64,000 bases of DNA from assembly GCF_002734285.1 (NCBI RefSeq), contig NZ_NSEA01000023.1, positions 62,001-126,000 of the forward strand. Reading direction: 5' to 3'. Under the pieces are notes generated by a model. The model did no database searches. It had not been told where the DNA came from and saw only the letters and a list, made by a program, of their open reading frames with translations. Both the position numbers and the translations under genes were made by a program. Shown here piece by piece: positions 36,397 through 44,954 of the stretch (positions are counted from its first letter, which is position 1; every line of letters starts with the position of its first letter). Origin of the DNA: Fredinandcohnia onubensis. GTDB taxonomy: Bacteria; Bacillota; Bacilli; Bacillales; Bacillaceae_L.

Positions 36397-37230
36397 ATGA
36401 GTATAGGTGCAATAAAAAAAAGAAGCGTTCATTATGGTTTAAATACTATTACCTACGTAATTGTAATCGGTGCGCTTTTTCCTCTAGTATGGCTATTAAT
36501 GACAGCATTAAAAACTGGAGCAGATGCATTTGCCTATCCACCAGTTTGGTTTTTCGAGCCCACTTTTGAGAATTTCCAAAAGGTTTTATCACAGCCTACT
36601 TTTGTTAAAAGTTATCTAAATAGTTTAATAGTCGTCCTTGGAACAACATTCTTTTCTCTATTTTTTGGTATTACAAGTGGATATTCTTTGGCAAGAAATA
36701 ATACTAAGATAGGTAATTTTATGGGACTATGGATCATTCTAGCTAGAATGGCACCACCGATGGGATTTGCTTTACCACTTTATATTATATTAAGGCAAAT
36801 AGGATTATTAAATACCCATATTGCTTTGATATTAGTTTACATGACAATTACACTCCCATTTATAACTTGGTTAATGATGGGTTTCTTTAAACGAATTCCA
36901 ATCGAGATTGAGGAAGCGGCTAGAATAGATGGTTGTACTCGAATACAGACATTATTCAGAGTGGTTATTCCCTCAAGTTTACCTGGTATAGCAACTTGTG
37001 CAATATTCTCTTTTATCATGTCATGGAATGAATTCTTTTATGCTCTGATAATTTCAGGTAGGGAAACTAGGCCAGCTTCTGTAGAAATACAAGGTTTTAT
37101 AAGTTTTGAGGGAATTAACTGGGGAGAGTTAGCTGCTGCAAGTATATTAGTTATTTTGCCAGTTCTAATATTCACTATGTTTGCACAAAAAGGACTAATT
37201 AGTGGACTCACACAGGGATCCTCTAAATAG
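36397..37230 (+). CDS. CUT1 carbohydrate ABC transporter permease (MalG-like)
   Basis: 277 aa with six membrane segments. The EAA loop reads EIEEAARIDGCTRIQTLFRV, the site that docks the ATPase. It belongs with the binding protein at 37279 and the second permease at 38675. The order permease-binding protein-permease is unusual; the second permease most often precedes this one. AAAGGAGG site upstream. Confidence 0.92.
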   Translation: MSIGAIKKRSVHYGLNTITYVIVIGALFPLVWLLMTALKTGADAFAYPPVWFFEPTFENFQKVLSQPTFVKSYLNSLIVVLGTTFFSLFFGITSGYSLARNNTKIGNFMGLWIILARMAPPMGFALPLYIILRQIGLLNTHIALILVYMTITLPFITWLMMGFFKRIPIEIEEAARIDGCTRIQTLFRVVIPSSLPGIATCAIFSFIMSWNEFFYALIISGRETRPASVEIQGFISFEGINWGELAAASILVILPVLIFTMFAQKGLISGLTQGSSK

Positions 37231-37278
37231 TTAAATTAGGGTAATCAGCAAATTTTGATAAAAAAGGGAGGAAGTTAT

Positions 37279-38610
37279 ATGAAAGAAGTTTTTGGAAAAT
37301 TTAGTACATTGTTTTTACTTCTTTTGTTAGTATTTTTAGTTGCCTGCTCAAGTACAGACTCAAATTCAACTGAATCAGGAAGTAAAGACCTATCAGGTAG
37401 CACAGTTAACATTCTATTATCCAAGTCAGATTCAACAGAAGATTTACAACAAAGATTTATTCCTGAGTTTGAAGAAAAAACTGGTATTAAGGTAAACGTC
37501 GATATATTACCTGAATCAGGTATGGAGCAAAAAACAATCTTAACCTTATCAAGCGGAACTGCAGACTATGATGTATTTATGGTAAGTTCCCGTAATTGGA
37601 GTCAGATTACCTCCGCAGGTTGGCTAAATCCATTAGATGACTTAATGAATAACCCTGAAACAACGTCCGAAGAATATAAAAGCGGTTTTTCAGATAAAAC
37701 TCTAAATGCACTTCGTTTTGATGATAAGCTTTATGGAGTACCATATCAAATTGGTACAAATATGTTGTTTTATAATAAAAAGATGTTTGAGGAAGCGGGT
37801 TTAGATCCAAATAAAGGACCAGAAAATATGGATGAGTTACTGGAGTATGCAAAAAAGCTGCATAAACCAGAAAAAGATCAAGCTGGTTTTGTTATACGTG
37901 GTACTCGTGAAGGTGGAGATAATGGTTTTCCTTGGTTAATGCTGTGGTTCTTAAGCGGCGGTAAATGGACTGACGTAGAAGGAAAAGATGACTATGCAGT
38001 ATTAGATGCGGAACCGGCTATTAAAACCGCAAAGTATTATGATGAGTTAATGAAATATACCCCATCTGGCATAAGTAATTATTCTTTTGCTGAAGCACAA
38101 CAAGCAATGCAACAAGGTAAAGCTGCCATGTGGATGGATGGAGCTGTACTAGGACCTCCATTAGAAGACCCTGAAAAATCTAAAATTGCTGGTAATGTTG
38201 GTTACCATGTTATGGAAGGTACATCAGATGAATATACGGTAGGTTCAATTTGGTCTTTTGTTATGGCTAAAAATGCACAAAATAAAGAAGCTGCATGGGA
38301 ATTAATGAAATATATTACTAGTAAAGAAGTTGTGTTAGAGCAAGCTCTCTCAGGAACAAATGGCTCGCCAACACGTTCTGACGTACTATTAGATGAAAAA
38401 ATAGCAGAAGCATTCAACCCAAATTTCACTAAAGCTTTATTGAAAGCTTCTGAACATGCTATTACAGAATATACTCCACTTATTCCAGAAGGACCTGAAA
38501 TTAGGAACGCATTATCTATTGCTTTGTCCAAAATAATAGCTGATGAAGCCGAACCTGAAAAAGCAATGATTGAAGCAAATGAAGAAGTAAAGAAAATTAT
38601 TAAAGATTAG
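37279..38610 (+). CDS. CUT1 ABC transporter extracellular sugar-binding lipoprotein
   Basis: 443 aa from the ATG at 37279, with GGGAGGA 6 bases upstream; the TTG at 37255 would disrupt the signal peptide. The lipobox is LVAC near residue 24. The family 1 solute-binding pattern is visible: FIPEFEEKTGIKVNV, YDVFMVSSRNW, LYGVPYQIGTNMLFYNKK and AMWMDGA. Such proteins bind oligosaccharides, polyols or sugar phosphates. The substrate is unknown; the polyol dehydrogenase nearby makes a polyol or sugar acid plausible. Confidence 0.92.
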   Translation: MKEVFGKFSTLFLLLLLVFLVACSSTDSNSTESGSKDLSGSTVNILLSKSDSTEDLQQRFIPEFEEKTGIKVNVDILPESGMEQKTILTLSSGTADYDVFMVSSRNWSQITSAGWLNPLDDLMNNPETTSEEYKSGFSDKTLNALRFDDKLYGVPYQIGTNMLFYNKKMFEEAGLDPNKGPENMDELLEYAKKLHKPEKDQAGFVIRGTREGGDNGFPWLMLWFLSGGKWTDVEGKDDYAVLDAEPAIKTAKYYDELMKYTPSGISNYSFAEAQQAMQQGKAAMWMDGAVLGPPLEDPEKSKIAGNVGYHVMEGTSDEYTVGSIWSFVMAKNAQNKEAAWELMKYITSKEVVLEQALSGTNGSPTRSDVLLDEKIAEAFNPNFTKALLKASEHAITEYTPLIPEGPEIRNALSIALSKIIADEAEPEKAMIEANEEVKKIIKD

Positions 38611-38674
38611 AATGCATGATTAGAGATTGGTTTATAGCCTTCCTCGGTTGATATAAAGTAGGAGTTGAGGATTG

Positions 38675-39604
38675 ATGGAAAAAGCAAATACTTTGATAGA
38701 GAAAACAAATATATGGAGAAAGTGGACCGATGCATTTCGTAGTGACTCAGCCTCTGTATACTATCTTTTAATTGGTCCACCGTTTCTCATACTATTTTCC
38801 TTAACTGCGGGTCCTCTTATCGTATCAGTATTTATGAGTTTACTAGATTGGAACTTGGCTAAACCTACTGATATTGATTTTATTGGTCTTGGCAATTTTA
38901 TGAATATGATTGTTGATATGAATTTTTGGAACGCAATTCTTCTAACAATCTACCAAGTAGGAGCAACCGTAATTGGTCAATTAATATTGGGTATAGGGAT
39001 AGCCTTATTACTATCAAGAGAATTTAAGGGTGTACAATTACTCAGGTCTTTATATTTGATTCCAATGATGACAACCCCAATCGTTGTAGGGATGACTTGG
39101 AGAATGCTTTTTAATACAGATATGGGGATTATTAATTATTTTCTATCGTTAATTGGAATTAGTCCAATTAACTGGTTGGGCAGTTCTACATATGCCATGC
39201 CAAGTATTATTTTGACAGATTTATGGTTATCAACGCCATTTGTTGCAGTGATACTTATTGCAGGACTACAATCCTTACCAAAAGAACCGATAGAGGCTGC
39301 AAAGATTGATGGGGCAACAACATTCCAAATTTTCTATCATATAATATTGCCACTGTTAAAACCAATTATTTGGCTTGCTGTATTATTTAGAACAATGGAC
39401 GCAATTAGAAGGTTCGAAACGATATTTGTAATGACCGCTGGAGGTCCGGGAAATAGTACTGAGACACTAAACTTACATGCATACTTTCATGCATTTAAGT
39501 ATTTAGAAATCGGATATAGTTCCGCATTATCAGTGTTAATGCTTATCATTATTTTTACATCATCTATGGTTATATTACGTAAAGTTCAACAGGATCAATT
39601 ATAA
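38675..39604 (+). CDS. CUT1 carbohydrate ABC transporter permease (MalF/UgpA-like)
   Basis: 309 aa with six membrane segments and the EAA loop PKEPIEAAKIDGATTFQIF. It partners the permease at 36397. No ABC ATPase is encoded in cluster C; in Bacillus several CUT1 importers share the ATPase MsmX, which is encoded elsewhere. An in-frame TTG immediately precedes the ATG. Confidence 0.92.
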   Translation: MEKANTLIEKTNIWRKWTDAFRSDSASVYYLLIGPPFLILFSLTAGPLIVSVFMSLLDWNLAKPTDIDFIGLGNFMNMIVDMNFWNAILLTIYQVGATVIGQLILGIGIALLLSREFKGVQLLRSLYLIPMMTTPIVVGMTWRMLFNTDMGIINYFLSLIGISPINWLGSSTYAMPSIILTDLWLSTPFVAVILIAGLQSLPKEPIEAAKIDGATTFQIFYHIILPLLKPIIWLAVLFRTMDAIRRFETIFVMTAGGPGNSTETLNLHAYFHAFKYLEIGYSSALSVLMLIIIFTSSMVILRKVQQDQL

Positions 39605-39769
39605 GATTTCAAAATTTGAAAGCCATAATATAGTGGGTCAGTAGAAATAATGGCTATGCAATCAATAGAATATTGACTCAATTTTATTGACCTATTATAG
39701 GCTTAATTACTTGTAAGGTAGTTACGATGTTAATGAATTAAGATAACTTATTTCATAGGAGTGTATAAG

Positions 39770-41230
39770 GTGATACAAACAACAGTAAAAACGATTAAGA
39801 ACTATATAGGCGGAGAATGGATCGAATCAAAGACTGATATATGGGAGCCAGTATATAATCCTGCAACAGGTGAAGTGATTGCTCAGGTTCCAATTTCTAC
39901 AAAGGAGGATTTAGATCATGCGGTAAAAGTAGCTGCAGAGGCATTCGAGATATGGAAAGATGTACCGGTACCTAAAAGAGCTCGTATCCTATTTAGATAT
40001 CAGCAATTATTGGTAGATAACTGGGATGAACTTGCAAGATTAATAACAATTGAGAACGGGAAGAATTTTATAGAAGCATATGGGGAAGTGCAACGTGGTA
40101 TTGAAAATGTTGAGTTTGCTGCAGGTGCTCCATCACTCATGATGGGAGAACAGCTTCCATCTATAGCTACCGATTTAGAATCTGGTGTATATAGATATCC
40201 AATTGGAGTGATTGGTGGAATAACACCGTTTAACTTTCCAATGATGGTACCTTGTTGGATGTTTCCAATGGCAATCGCAACGGGTAATACTTTTGTTTTG
40301 AAGCCATCGGAACGTACTCCGCTTCTTGCTAATCGTTTGGCTGAGTTATTTGAAAAAGCAGGTTTGCCGAAGGGAGTATTTAATATCATCCATGGAGCTC
40401 ATGATGTGGTGAATGGATTGCTAGATCATAAACAAGTAGCAGCCATTTCCTTCGTAGGATCTCAACCAGTTGCGGAATATGTTTATAAACGAGGGACAGA
40501 TAATTTAAAACGAGTTCAGGCACTTGCAGGAGCGAAAAATCATTCTGTTGTTTTAAGAGATGCAAATTTAGATAATGCAACTACGCAAATTATCAATGCT
40601 GCATTTGGCTCTGCTGGAGAACGTTGTATGGCGGCATCTGTCGTTGCTGTAGAAGAAGCTATTGCTGATGAGCTTATTGAATTATTGATACAAAAAGCAA
40701 ATGAAATAGAAATTGGAAATGGATTAGATGAGGGAGTGTTCCTAGGGCCAGTAATTCGTGAACAACATAAAGAACGGACACTTAACTATATTGAAATTGG
40801 AGAAAATGAGGGGGCAAAATTAGTCCGTGATGGACGAAATGATAAAGAGGCAAAACAAAAAGGTTATTTTGTTGGACCAACAATTTTTGATAACGTTACT
40901 TCGCAAATGAAAATTTGGCAGGAAGAGATATTTGCACCAGTTTTATCTGTTGCTCGTGTAAAAGATTTAGAAGATGCAGTTAAATTAACAAATCAATCAC
41001 GCTTTGCTAATGGTGCTTGTATTTTTACAAAAGATGGTGGGAGTGTACGTAAATTCCGTGAAACAATCGATGCAGGTATGCTAGGAGTTAATATCGGGGT
41101 TCCAGCACCAATGGCATTTTTTCCGTTTTCTGGATGGAAGGATTCCTTCTATGGTGATCTTCACGCTAATGGAAAAGATGGGCTACAGTTTTACACACGA
41201 AAAAAAGTAATTACAACTAAATGGGTGTAA
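39770..41230 (+). CDS. mmsA: CoA-acylating (methyl)malonate-semialdehyde dehydrogenase
   Basis: 486 aa from the GTG at 39770, with AGGAG 8 bases upstream; 39761 is an earlier in-frame GTG inside the ribosome site. ALDH-family features include [10 protein letters not shown], the catalytic cysteine in [11 protein letters not shown] (typical of MmsA/IolA), and the C-terminal [18 protein letters not shown]. The family converts malonate or methylmalonate semialdehyde to acetyl- or propionyl-CoA with loss of CO2, using NAD and CoA. In cluster C it is likely the exit step to central metabolism, as IolA is for inositol. A 165-bp gap and possibly its own promoter separate it from the permease. Confidence 0.9.
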   Translation: MIQTTVKTIKNYIGGEWIESKTDIWEPVYNPATGEVIAQVPISTKEDLDHAVKVAAEAFEIWKDVPVPKRARILFRYQQLLVDNWDELARLITIENGKNFIEAYGEVQRGIENVEFAAGAPSLMMGEQLPSIATDLESGVYRYPIGVIGGITPFNFPMMVPCWMFPMAIATGNTFVLKPSERTPLLANRLAELFEKAGLPKGVFNIIHGAHDVVNGLLDHKQVAAISFVGSQPVAEYVYKRGTDNLKRVQALAGAKNHSVVLRDANLDNATTQIINAAFGSAGERCMAASVVAVEEAIADELIELLIQKANEIEIGNGLDEGVFLGPVIREQHKERTLNYIEIGENEGAKLVRDGRNDKEAKQKGYFVGPTIFDNVTSQMKIWQEEIFAPVLSVARVKDLEDAVKLTNQSRFANGACIFTKDGGSVRKFRETIDAGMLGVNIGVPAPMAFFPFSGWKDSFYGDLHANGKDGLQFYTRKKVITTKWV

Positions 41231-41293
41231 AATCTAAGAGATAATTTTGGAACCGCTTCTTAAAAAGAGAACAAATAGAAATTTTTCGCATGG

Positions 41294-41338
41294 AAAAGGG
41301 CGCAACTACGGAATTATTCTGTCTGTTGCACCTTTTTT
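41294..41338 (+). terminator. Terminator after mmsA
   Basis: AAAAGGGCGCAAC pairs imperfectly with GTTGCACCTTTTTT around an 18-base loop, with the T-run included. Confidence 0.7.
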
Positions 41339-41484
41339 ATATATTTTTTCTTTCAAACTAGCTCCTGACAATTCCATGGGGAATTAGGTGAAGCAATTAA
41401 TTTAATAGAAGAACAGGTTCTGCAAAATTGTGTAAATCGGAACTTTCCACACCTTTCCAAAAAAATATTTATAGAGGTGAGAAA

Positions 41485-42462
41485 ATGGGGAGAAACATTG
41501 TAGATTTTTCTTTAGAAGAGTTAAAGAATTATAAACCAGAATTAACGAATAAGCCAGAATCTTTTGATTGGTTTTGGCGGAAACAGAAAGAGCGATTAAA
41601 TAATTTTCACCCATCTGTAACTATAAGTGAGCGTGACTATTCAGCGAAAACGGTGGATGTATTTGATCTTTGTTTGACTAGTTTTGATGAGACTCCATTA
41701 AAAGGGGTGTTAATAAAACCAAAAGGTGTAGATAATTGTCCAGTAGTATTGTGTTTCCATGGGTATACGGGATACCGTGGGGAGGTGGTAAATCATTTAA
41801 AATGGACCACACTTGGATACGCGGTCGTTGCCTTTGATGTTCGTGGTCAAGGAGATTCTCCGGATTATGCCAAATACACAAATGGAAGCAGGGTACAAGG
41901 GTGGATGCTACAGGGAATTTTAGAAGCAGAAAACTATTACTATACTAATGTTTACCGGGATTGTTTGATACAACTAAACTGGTTGAGGTCGGATGAATTC
42001 CCAGTAGAACCAAGTATCCTTGGAGTGATGGGTGCTTCGCAGGGGGGAGGACTAGCATTAGCGACAGCAGGATTAAATCCAACCATCGATTTTGCCATAG
42101 TTGATTACCCTTTTCTATCCAATTTTGAAAGGGCCTTGGAAGTGGCTTTAACTGGCCCATATTTGGAAATTATCAAATACTTTAAACTAAATGATCCTCA
42201 ATATCAGACATATGAACAAGTGGTTAAGACTTTAGGATATATCGACAGTGTTCATTTTTGTCCATTAATTAGATGTCCAGTTTTAATGGCCGTTGCATTG
42301 GAGGATTCGATTACACCTCCTTCTACTGTATATGCAGCATATAATCATTTGGCATCACAAGAAAAGCATATCGAAATTTATCCGCAATTTGCCCATGAAG
42401 CAATTCCATTCCATGAAGAGAAAAAATTAGCTTTCCTAAGTAAAGTAGAAAAATATTGTTGA
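41485..42462 (+). CDS. Alpha/beta hydrolase, acetyl xylan esterase (CE7) family
   Basis: 325 aa from the ATG at 41485, with AGAGGTGA upstream. CE7 motifs are present: the RGQ-type segment VAFDVRGQGDSPD near residue 120, the nucleophile elbow GASQGGG near residue 190, a catalytic aspartate segment ALEDSITPPST, and the histidine in FAHEAI. The family removes acetyl groups from sugars and antibiotics (acetyl xylan esterase/cephalosporin C deacetylase), usually in the cytosol. A role in deacetylating the substrate of cluster C is possible. It has its own terminator and no regulator beside it. Confidence 0.87.
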   Translation: MGRNIVDFSLEELKNYKPELTNKPESFDWFWRKQKERLNNFHPSVTISERDYSAKTVDVFDLCLTSFDETPLKGVLIKPKGVDNCPVVLCFHGYTGYRGEVVNHLKWTTLGYAVVAFDVRGQGDSPDYAKYTNGSRVQGWMLQGILEAENYYYTNVYRDCLIQLNWLRSDEFPVEPSILGVMGASQGGGLALATAGLNPTIDFAIVDYPFLSNFERALEVALTGPYLEIIKYFKLNDPQYQTYEQVVKTLGYIDSVHFCPLIRCPVLMAVALEDSITPPSTVYAAYNHLASQEKHIEIYPQFAHEAIPFHEEKKLAFLSKVEKYC

Positions 42463-42484
42463 TATCGATATCAGGAATATAAAG

Positions 42485-42524
42485 AAAAGATACCAAATTG
42501 TTTTCAATTAATGGTATCTTTTTT
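42485..42524 (+). terminator. Terminator after the CE7 esterase gene
   Basis: Arms AAAAGATACCA / TGGTATCTTTT followed by more T. Confidence 0.8.
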
Positions 42525-42911
42525 CTGTGATAGAATGATTTTTCGTTTCGTTCTGACTTTTTATTCCTATCCACTTTTTTTTACGACCTTTTCCAATTCC
42601 TCAAACTTAACATTGCAACAAGCACTTTCTTTCTTTGAAACAAACTTTTAATATCCCCTTTAAAAATCCAAATATAGTTAAGATCGAAATCAAGAACCTT
42701 CGAAAGCATGAATAAATCTTTTGTCAATGATAATCCCAATTTCCCAAAATTATTACAATGGTATGTTTTAATGGTACTCATGATTAACTCTACAGGCACA
42801 AGTTTTCTAGAACTGAACTTATTTAATAGCATTTAAAAAAGTATATAATGATATCAAAAGAACTGGAGAATACTTGTAAAGGAGTTTATAAGAAGTGGAA
42901 AATGAAGAGGA

Positions 42912-43157
42912 ATGAATTTAATGAGAACGATTAGATTAGAAGAAATTGAGAAGGTTATTGAAGCTGAAAGAAAAAATGCTAAACAAATCATTGCTCAACA
43001 TTTGAGAAGGAGAAGAAAGCGCTCAAGAGCTCGAAGTGTAGGCGAAATTGAGGCTTTAAATCAAATAGCTATAAGACGTTGGGAAAAAGCTGTAGAGAAG
43101 GGCTGGATTAGAAAAATTTCGGATAGGGTTTGGTATTACGATTACACCAAATTTTGA
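42912..43157 (+). CDS. Hypothetical small basic protein (78-81 aa)
   Basis: Start either ATG 42912 or ATG 42921; the AAGAGG at 42905-42910 fits 42921 better. A very short upstream frame (GTG 42895, encoding MENEEE) has the stronger AAAGGAG site, and its TGA overlaps the ATG at 42912, so translation may be coupled. The protein is rich in Arg/Lys (RRRRKRSRAR near residues 32-41) flanked by helices, and ends in VWYYDYTKF. Possibly nucleic acid binding; family not recognised. A TATAAT lies at 42844-42849. Confidence 0.55.
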   Translation: MNLMRTIRLEEIEKVIEAERKNAKQIIAQHLRRRRKRSRARSVGEIEALNQIAIRRWEKAVEKGWIRKISDRVWYYDYTKF

Positions 43158-43214
43158 TAAAAACCTTCAAATAAAAACCCTATTGGGACAAAAACTACTA
43201 AGGAGGTTATTAGA

Positions 43215-43619
43215 ATGGGTGCTTCACCTTTTGAAAAGTTCTATCGTGAGCGCGATGAAAAAATCAGAAGAGAAACTTTAGAATTGATTGTAAAAGTTTT
43301 CGATATGCTAAATGAAGATAAAGAAATAAAAATAATTTCAAAAGAAACAGGAGAAAGCATAGAAAAAATCCAAAGGATTGCAAATATGCGACCTAAGAAA
43401 AGGAAGGGGGACCAGGTGCATACTGATTTAAAATTTAAAGAAGAGGGGCAATTAGTTGATTACAACTTATACAGTAATTTGTCTCCCGTACAAATGGAAG
43501 TTTACAATGGAAAATTTTTTGTTGAAGATTCGGAGCGGGAAAATCTTTTAAAACTGTTGATATACAATGTAGGAATAAACAGAACACTTCAGATCATCGA
43601 AGAACACAAAGAAAAATAG
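43215..43619 (+). CDS. Hypothetical protein (134 aa)
   Basis: ATG with AAGGAGG 9 bases upstream. The first 60 residues are charged helices; IISKETGESIEKIQRI resembles the short helix-turn-helix-like ending of Rpn/transposase-type nuclease proteins, but no nuclease domain is present. The second half (YSNLSPVQMEVYNGKFF) is not recognised. It is 57 bp downstream of the basic small protein and probably co-transcribed. Function unknown. Confidence 0.6.
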   Translation: MGASPFEKFYRERDEKIRRETLELIVKVFDMLNEDKEIKIISKETGESIEKIQRIANMRPKKRKGDQVHTDLKFKEEGQLVDYNLYSNLSPVQMEVYNGKFFVEDSERENLLKLLIYNVGINRTLQIIEEHKEK

Positions 43620-43728
43620 GATATGATTAGTATGGATGTTGAACCTGTTGATACTAAATGCAAAAATCAATACATACTGTAATACCGACTTAAGAATAAG
43701 CTTACCTAGAAATAAGTTAACTAAACAT

Positions 43729-43759
43729 CCCGCTCCGCTATTTTAAACAGAGGAGCGGG
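43729..43759 (+). terminator. Hairpin after the 134-aa gene
   Basis: Perfect arms CCCGCTCC / GGAGCGGG with a 15-base loop; no clear T-run, so a weak terminator or RNA-stabilising structure. Confidence 0.5.
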
Positions 43760-43879
43760 TATGTAAATCTAGCGAACTCCATGTTAGAAGAGCAAGATTG
43801 AATATATAGAGTCGAAAAGACAGTAGTTTAAAAAACAAGTAGTAAGTAGATTAAAGTTGGATTCAGGAACAAATTTTAC

Positions 43880-44356
43880 TTATAGAAACCATTGAGAAGT
43901 TGACCGCATTTCATTGGAAACTCTACTTTTGTTGGCAGGTGCAGTCTGAAAAGGTTGAATTTTTTGTGTTGGTTTATAACTATTATTAAACTCATTATGG
44001 GAATGATTGTTTTTAAGATAAGTGAGGATTATATATCTCGCAACTTTAATATCCATATGTACATTCGGGTTCCGGAGCCTTTTTCTAAGCTTTAAGAATT
44101 GTAGTTTTTTTAAATCTTCATCTGTTGGGGTTGTGTGAAAGTAAAAAGAGCCGACCTGAACAGGAGTAAGGACGTGACTTTCACCATTTCGCACATTGTA
44201 ATTATCCAATCCTATTTTTTTGGCTTGTCCTTTACTAATTAATTTTTTTAGAATCTCATCTTTTAGATGATAAAAATCGTAAAATTCACCATCTTTTTTT
44301 GCATATTTGTTAATGACGTGGATTGATTCTGCGATTTGTTCTACTGAGAATAACAT
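43880..44356 (-). CDS. YkyB family protein
   Basis: 158 aa from the ATG at 44356 (AAGGGAG 10 bases upstream; a TTG at 44362 is also in frame). The sequence follows B. subtilis YkyB as I remember it: EQIAESIHVINKYAK at the start, LISKGQAKKIGL, GSFYFHTTPTDEDL, and RNPNVHMDIKVAR. The tail after residue 125 is Asn/Ser/Gln-rich and divergent. YkyB has no established function. It is on the opposite strand to its neighbours and may be the only vertically inherited gene in this accessory patch. Confidence 0.7.
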   Translation of the reverse strand: MLFSVEQIAESIHVINKYAKKDGEFYDFYHLKDEILKKLISKGQAKKIGLDNYNVRNGESHVLTPVQVGSFYFHTTPTDEDLKKLQFLKLRKRLRNPNVHMDIKVARYIILTYLKNNHSHNEFNNSYKPTQKIQPFQTAPANKSRVSNEMRSTSQWFL

Positions 44357-44362
44357 GGGCAA

Positions 44363-44885
44363 CGATCTCCCTTGAGGTTATTAATGAGTTTTACAACGAG
44401 GTAATCTGAGGATGTGGATATTCAATAAAGCTTTATATTCAACAATATACATCAATACAGTTAACCATTCTGTTAAGTTCTTCACAATATAAGTAAATAA
44501 TTGTCGGAATATGCGATAAAAAGAGATGGGAATTAGGATAAGGCTGACAATCGATAAAATTTAGCAGATTACTGATAATATGGTGGCCATTTTATTTAAC
44601 GAATTTATAATAAGGGTTAACTTAAAAATCAAATAAAAGTTAAGCAGGTATCAACTTATCAGGAGCTGTCTTCTTAAAAACACAAAATCTTTTATAACCC
44701 GCTCATAGAGATAGTCTTCATAATAAAAGTTAATGGAAAGTACTAAGAACACCGATTCTGAGTACCTAATCATATTACAATAAAGAGGATTTATAAGAAA
44801 CTTTTTTGAATAATACTCTATAATGTGGGGAAATTCACTTAAATGTAGTGTAGTGCTTTAATAAATTAATGCTATTTCCTAAAAA
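44363..44885. other. Non-coding stretch upstream of the zinc-ribbon gene
   Basis: No reading frame with a ribosome site. AAAAACACAAAATC occurs twice (about 44677 and 44881), which hints at a duplicated end. Otherwise nothing seen. Confidence 0.4.
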
Positions 44886-44930
44886 CACAAAATCGCCTAT
44901 TTTTTTGTTTAAAATTAGGCGATTTTTGTG
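44886..44930. terminator. Bidirectional hairpin upstream of the zinc-ribbon gene
   Basis: CACAAAATCGCCTA and TAGGCGATTTTTGTG form a long stem with T-runs on both strands. It ends 25 bp before the ATG at 44955, so it would sit in that gene's leader and may be left over from a neighbouring unit. Confidence 0.55.
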
Positions 44931-44954
44931 AAATAAATAGTTTGGGAGAACGTT

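Noticed and set aside
42581-42832. 83-residue minus-strand frame between the CE7 gene and the small basic gene
   Set aside because: Sequence before the ATG is TTTTTTAA with no ribosome site, composition is not convincing, and the opposite strand carries the promoter for the next gene.
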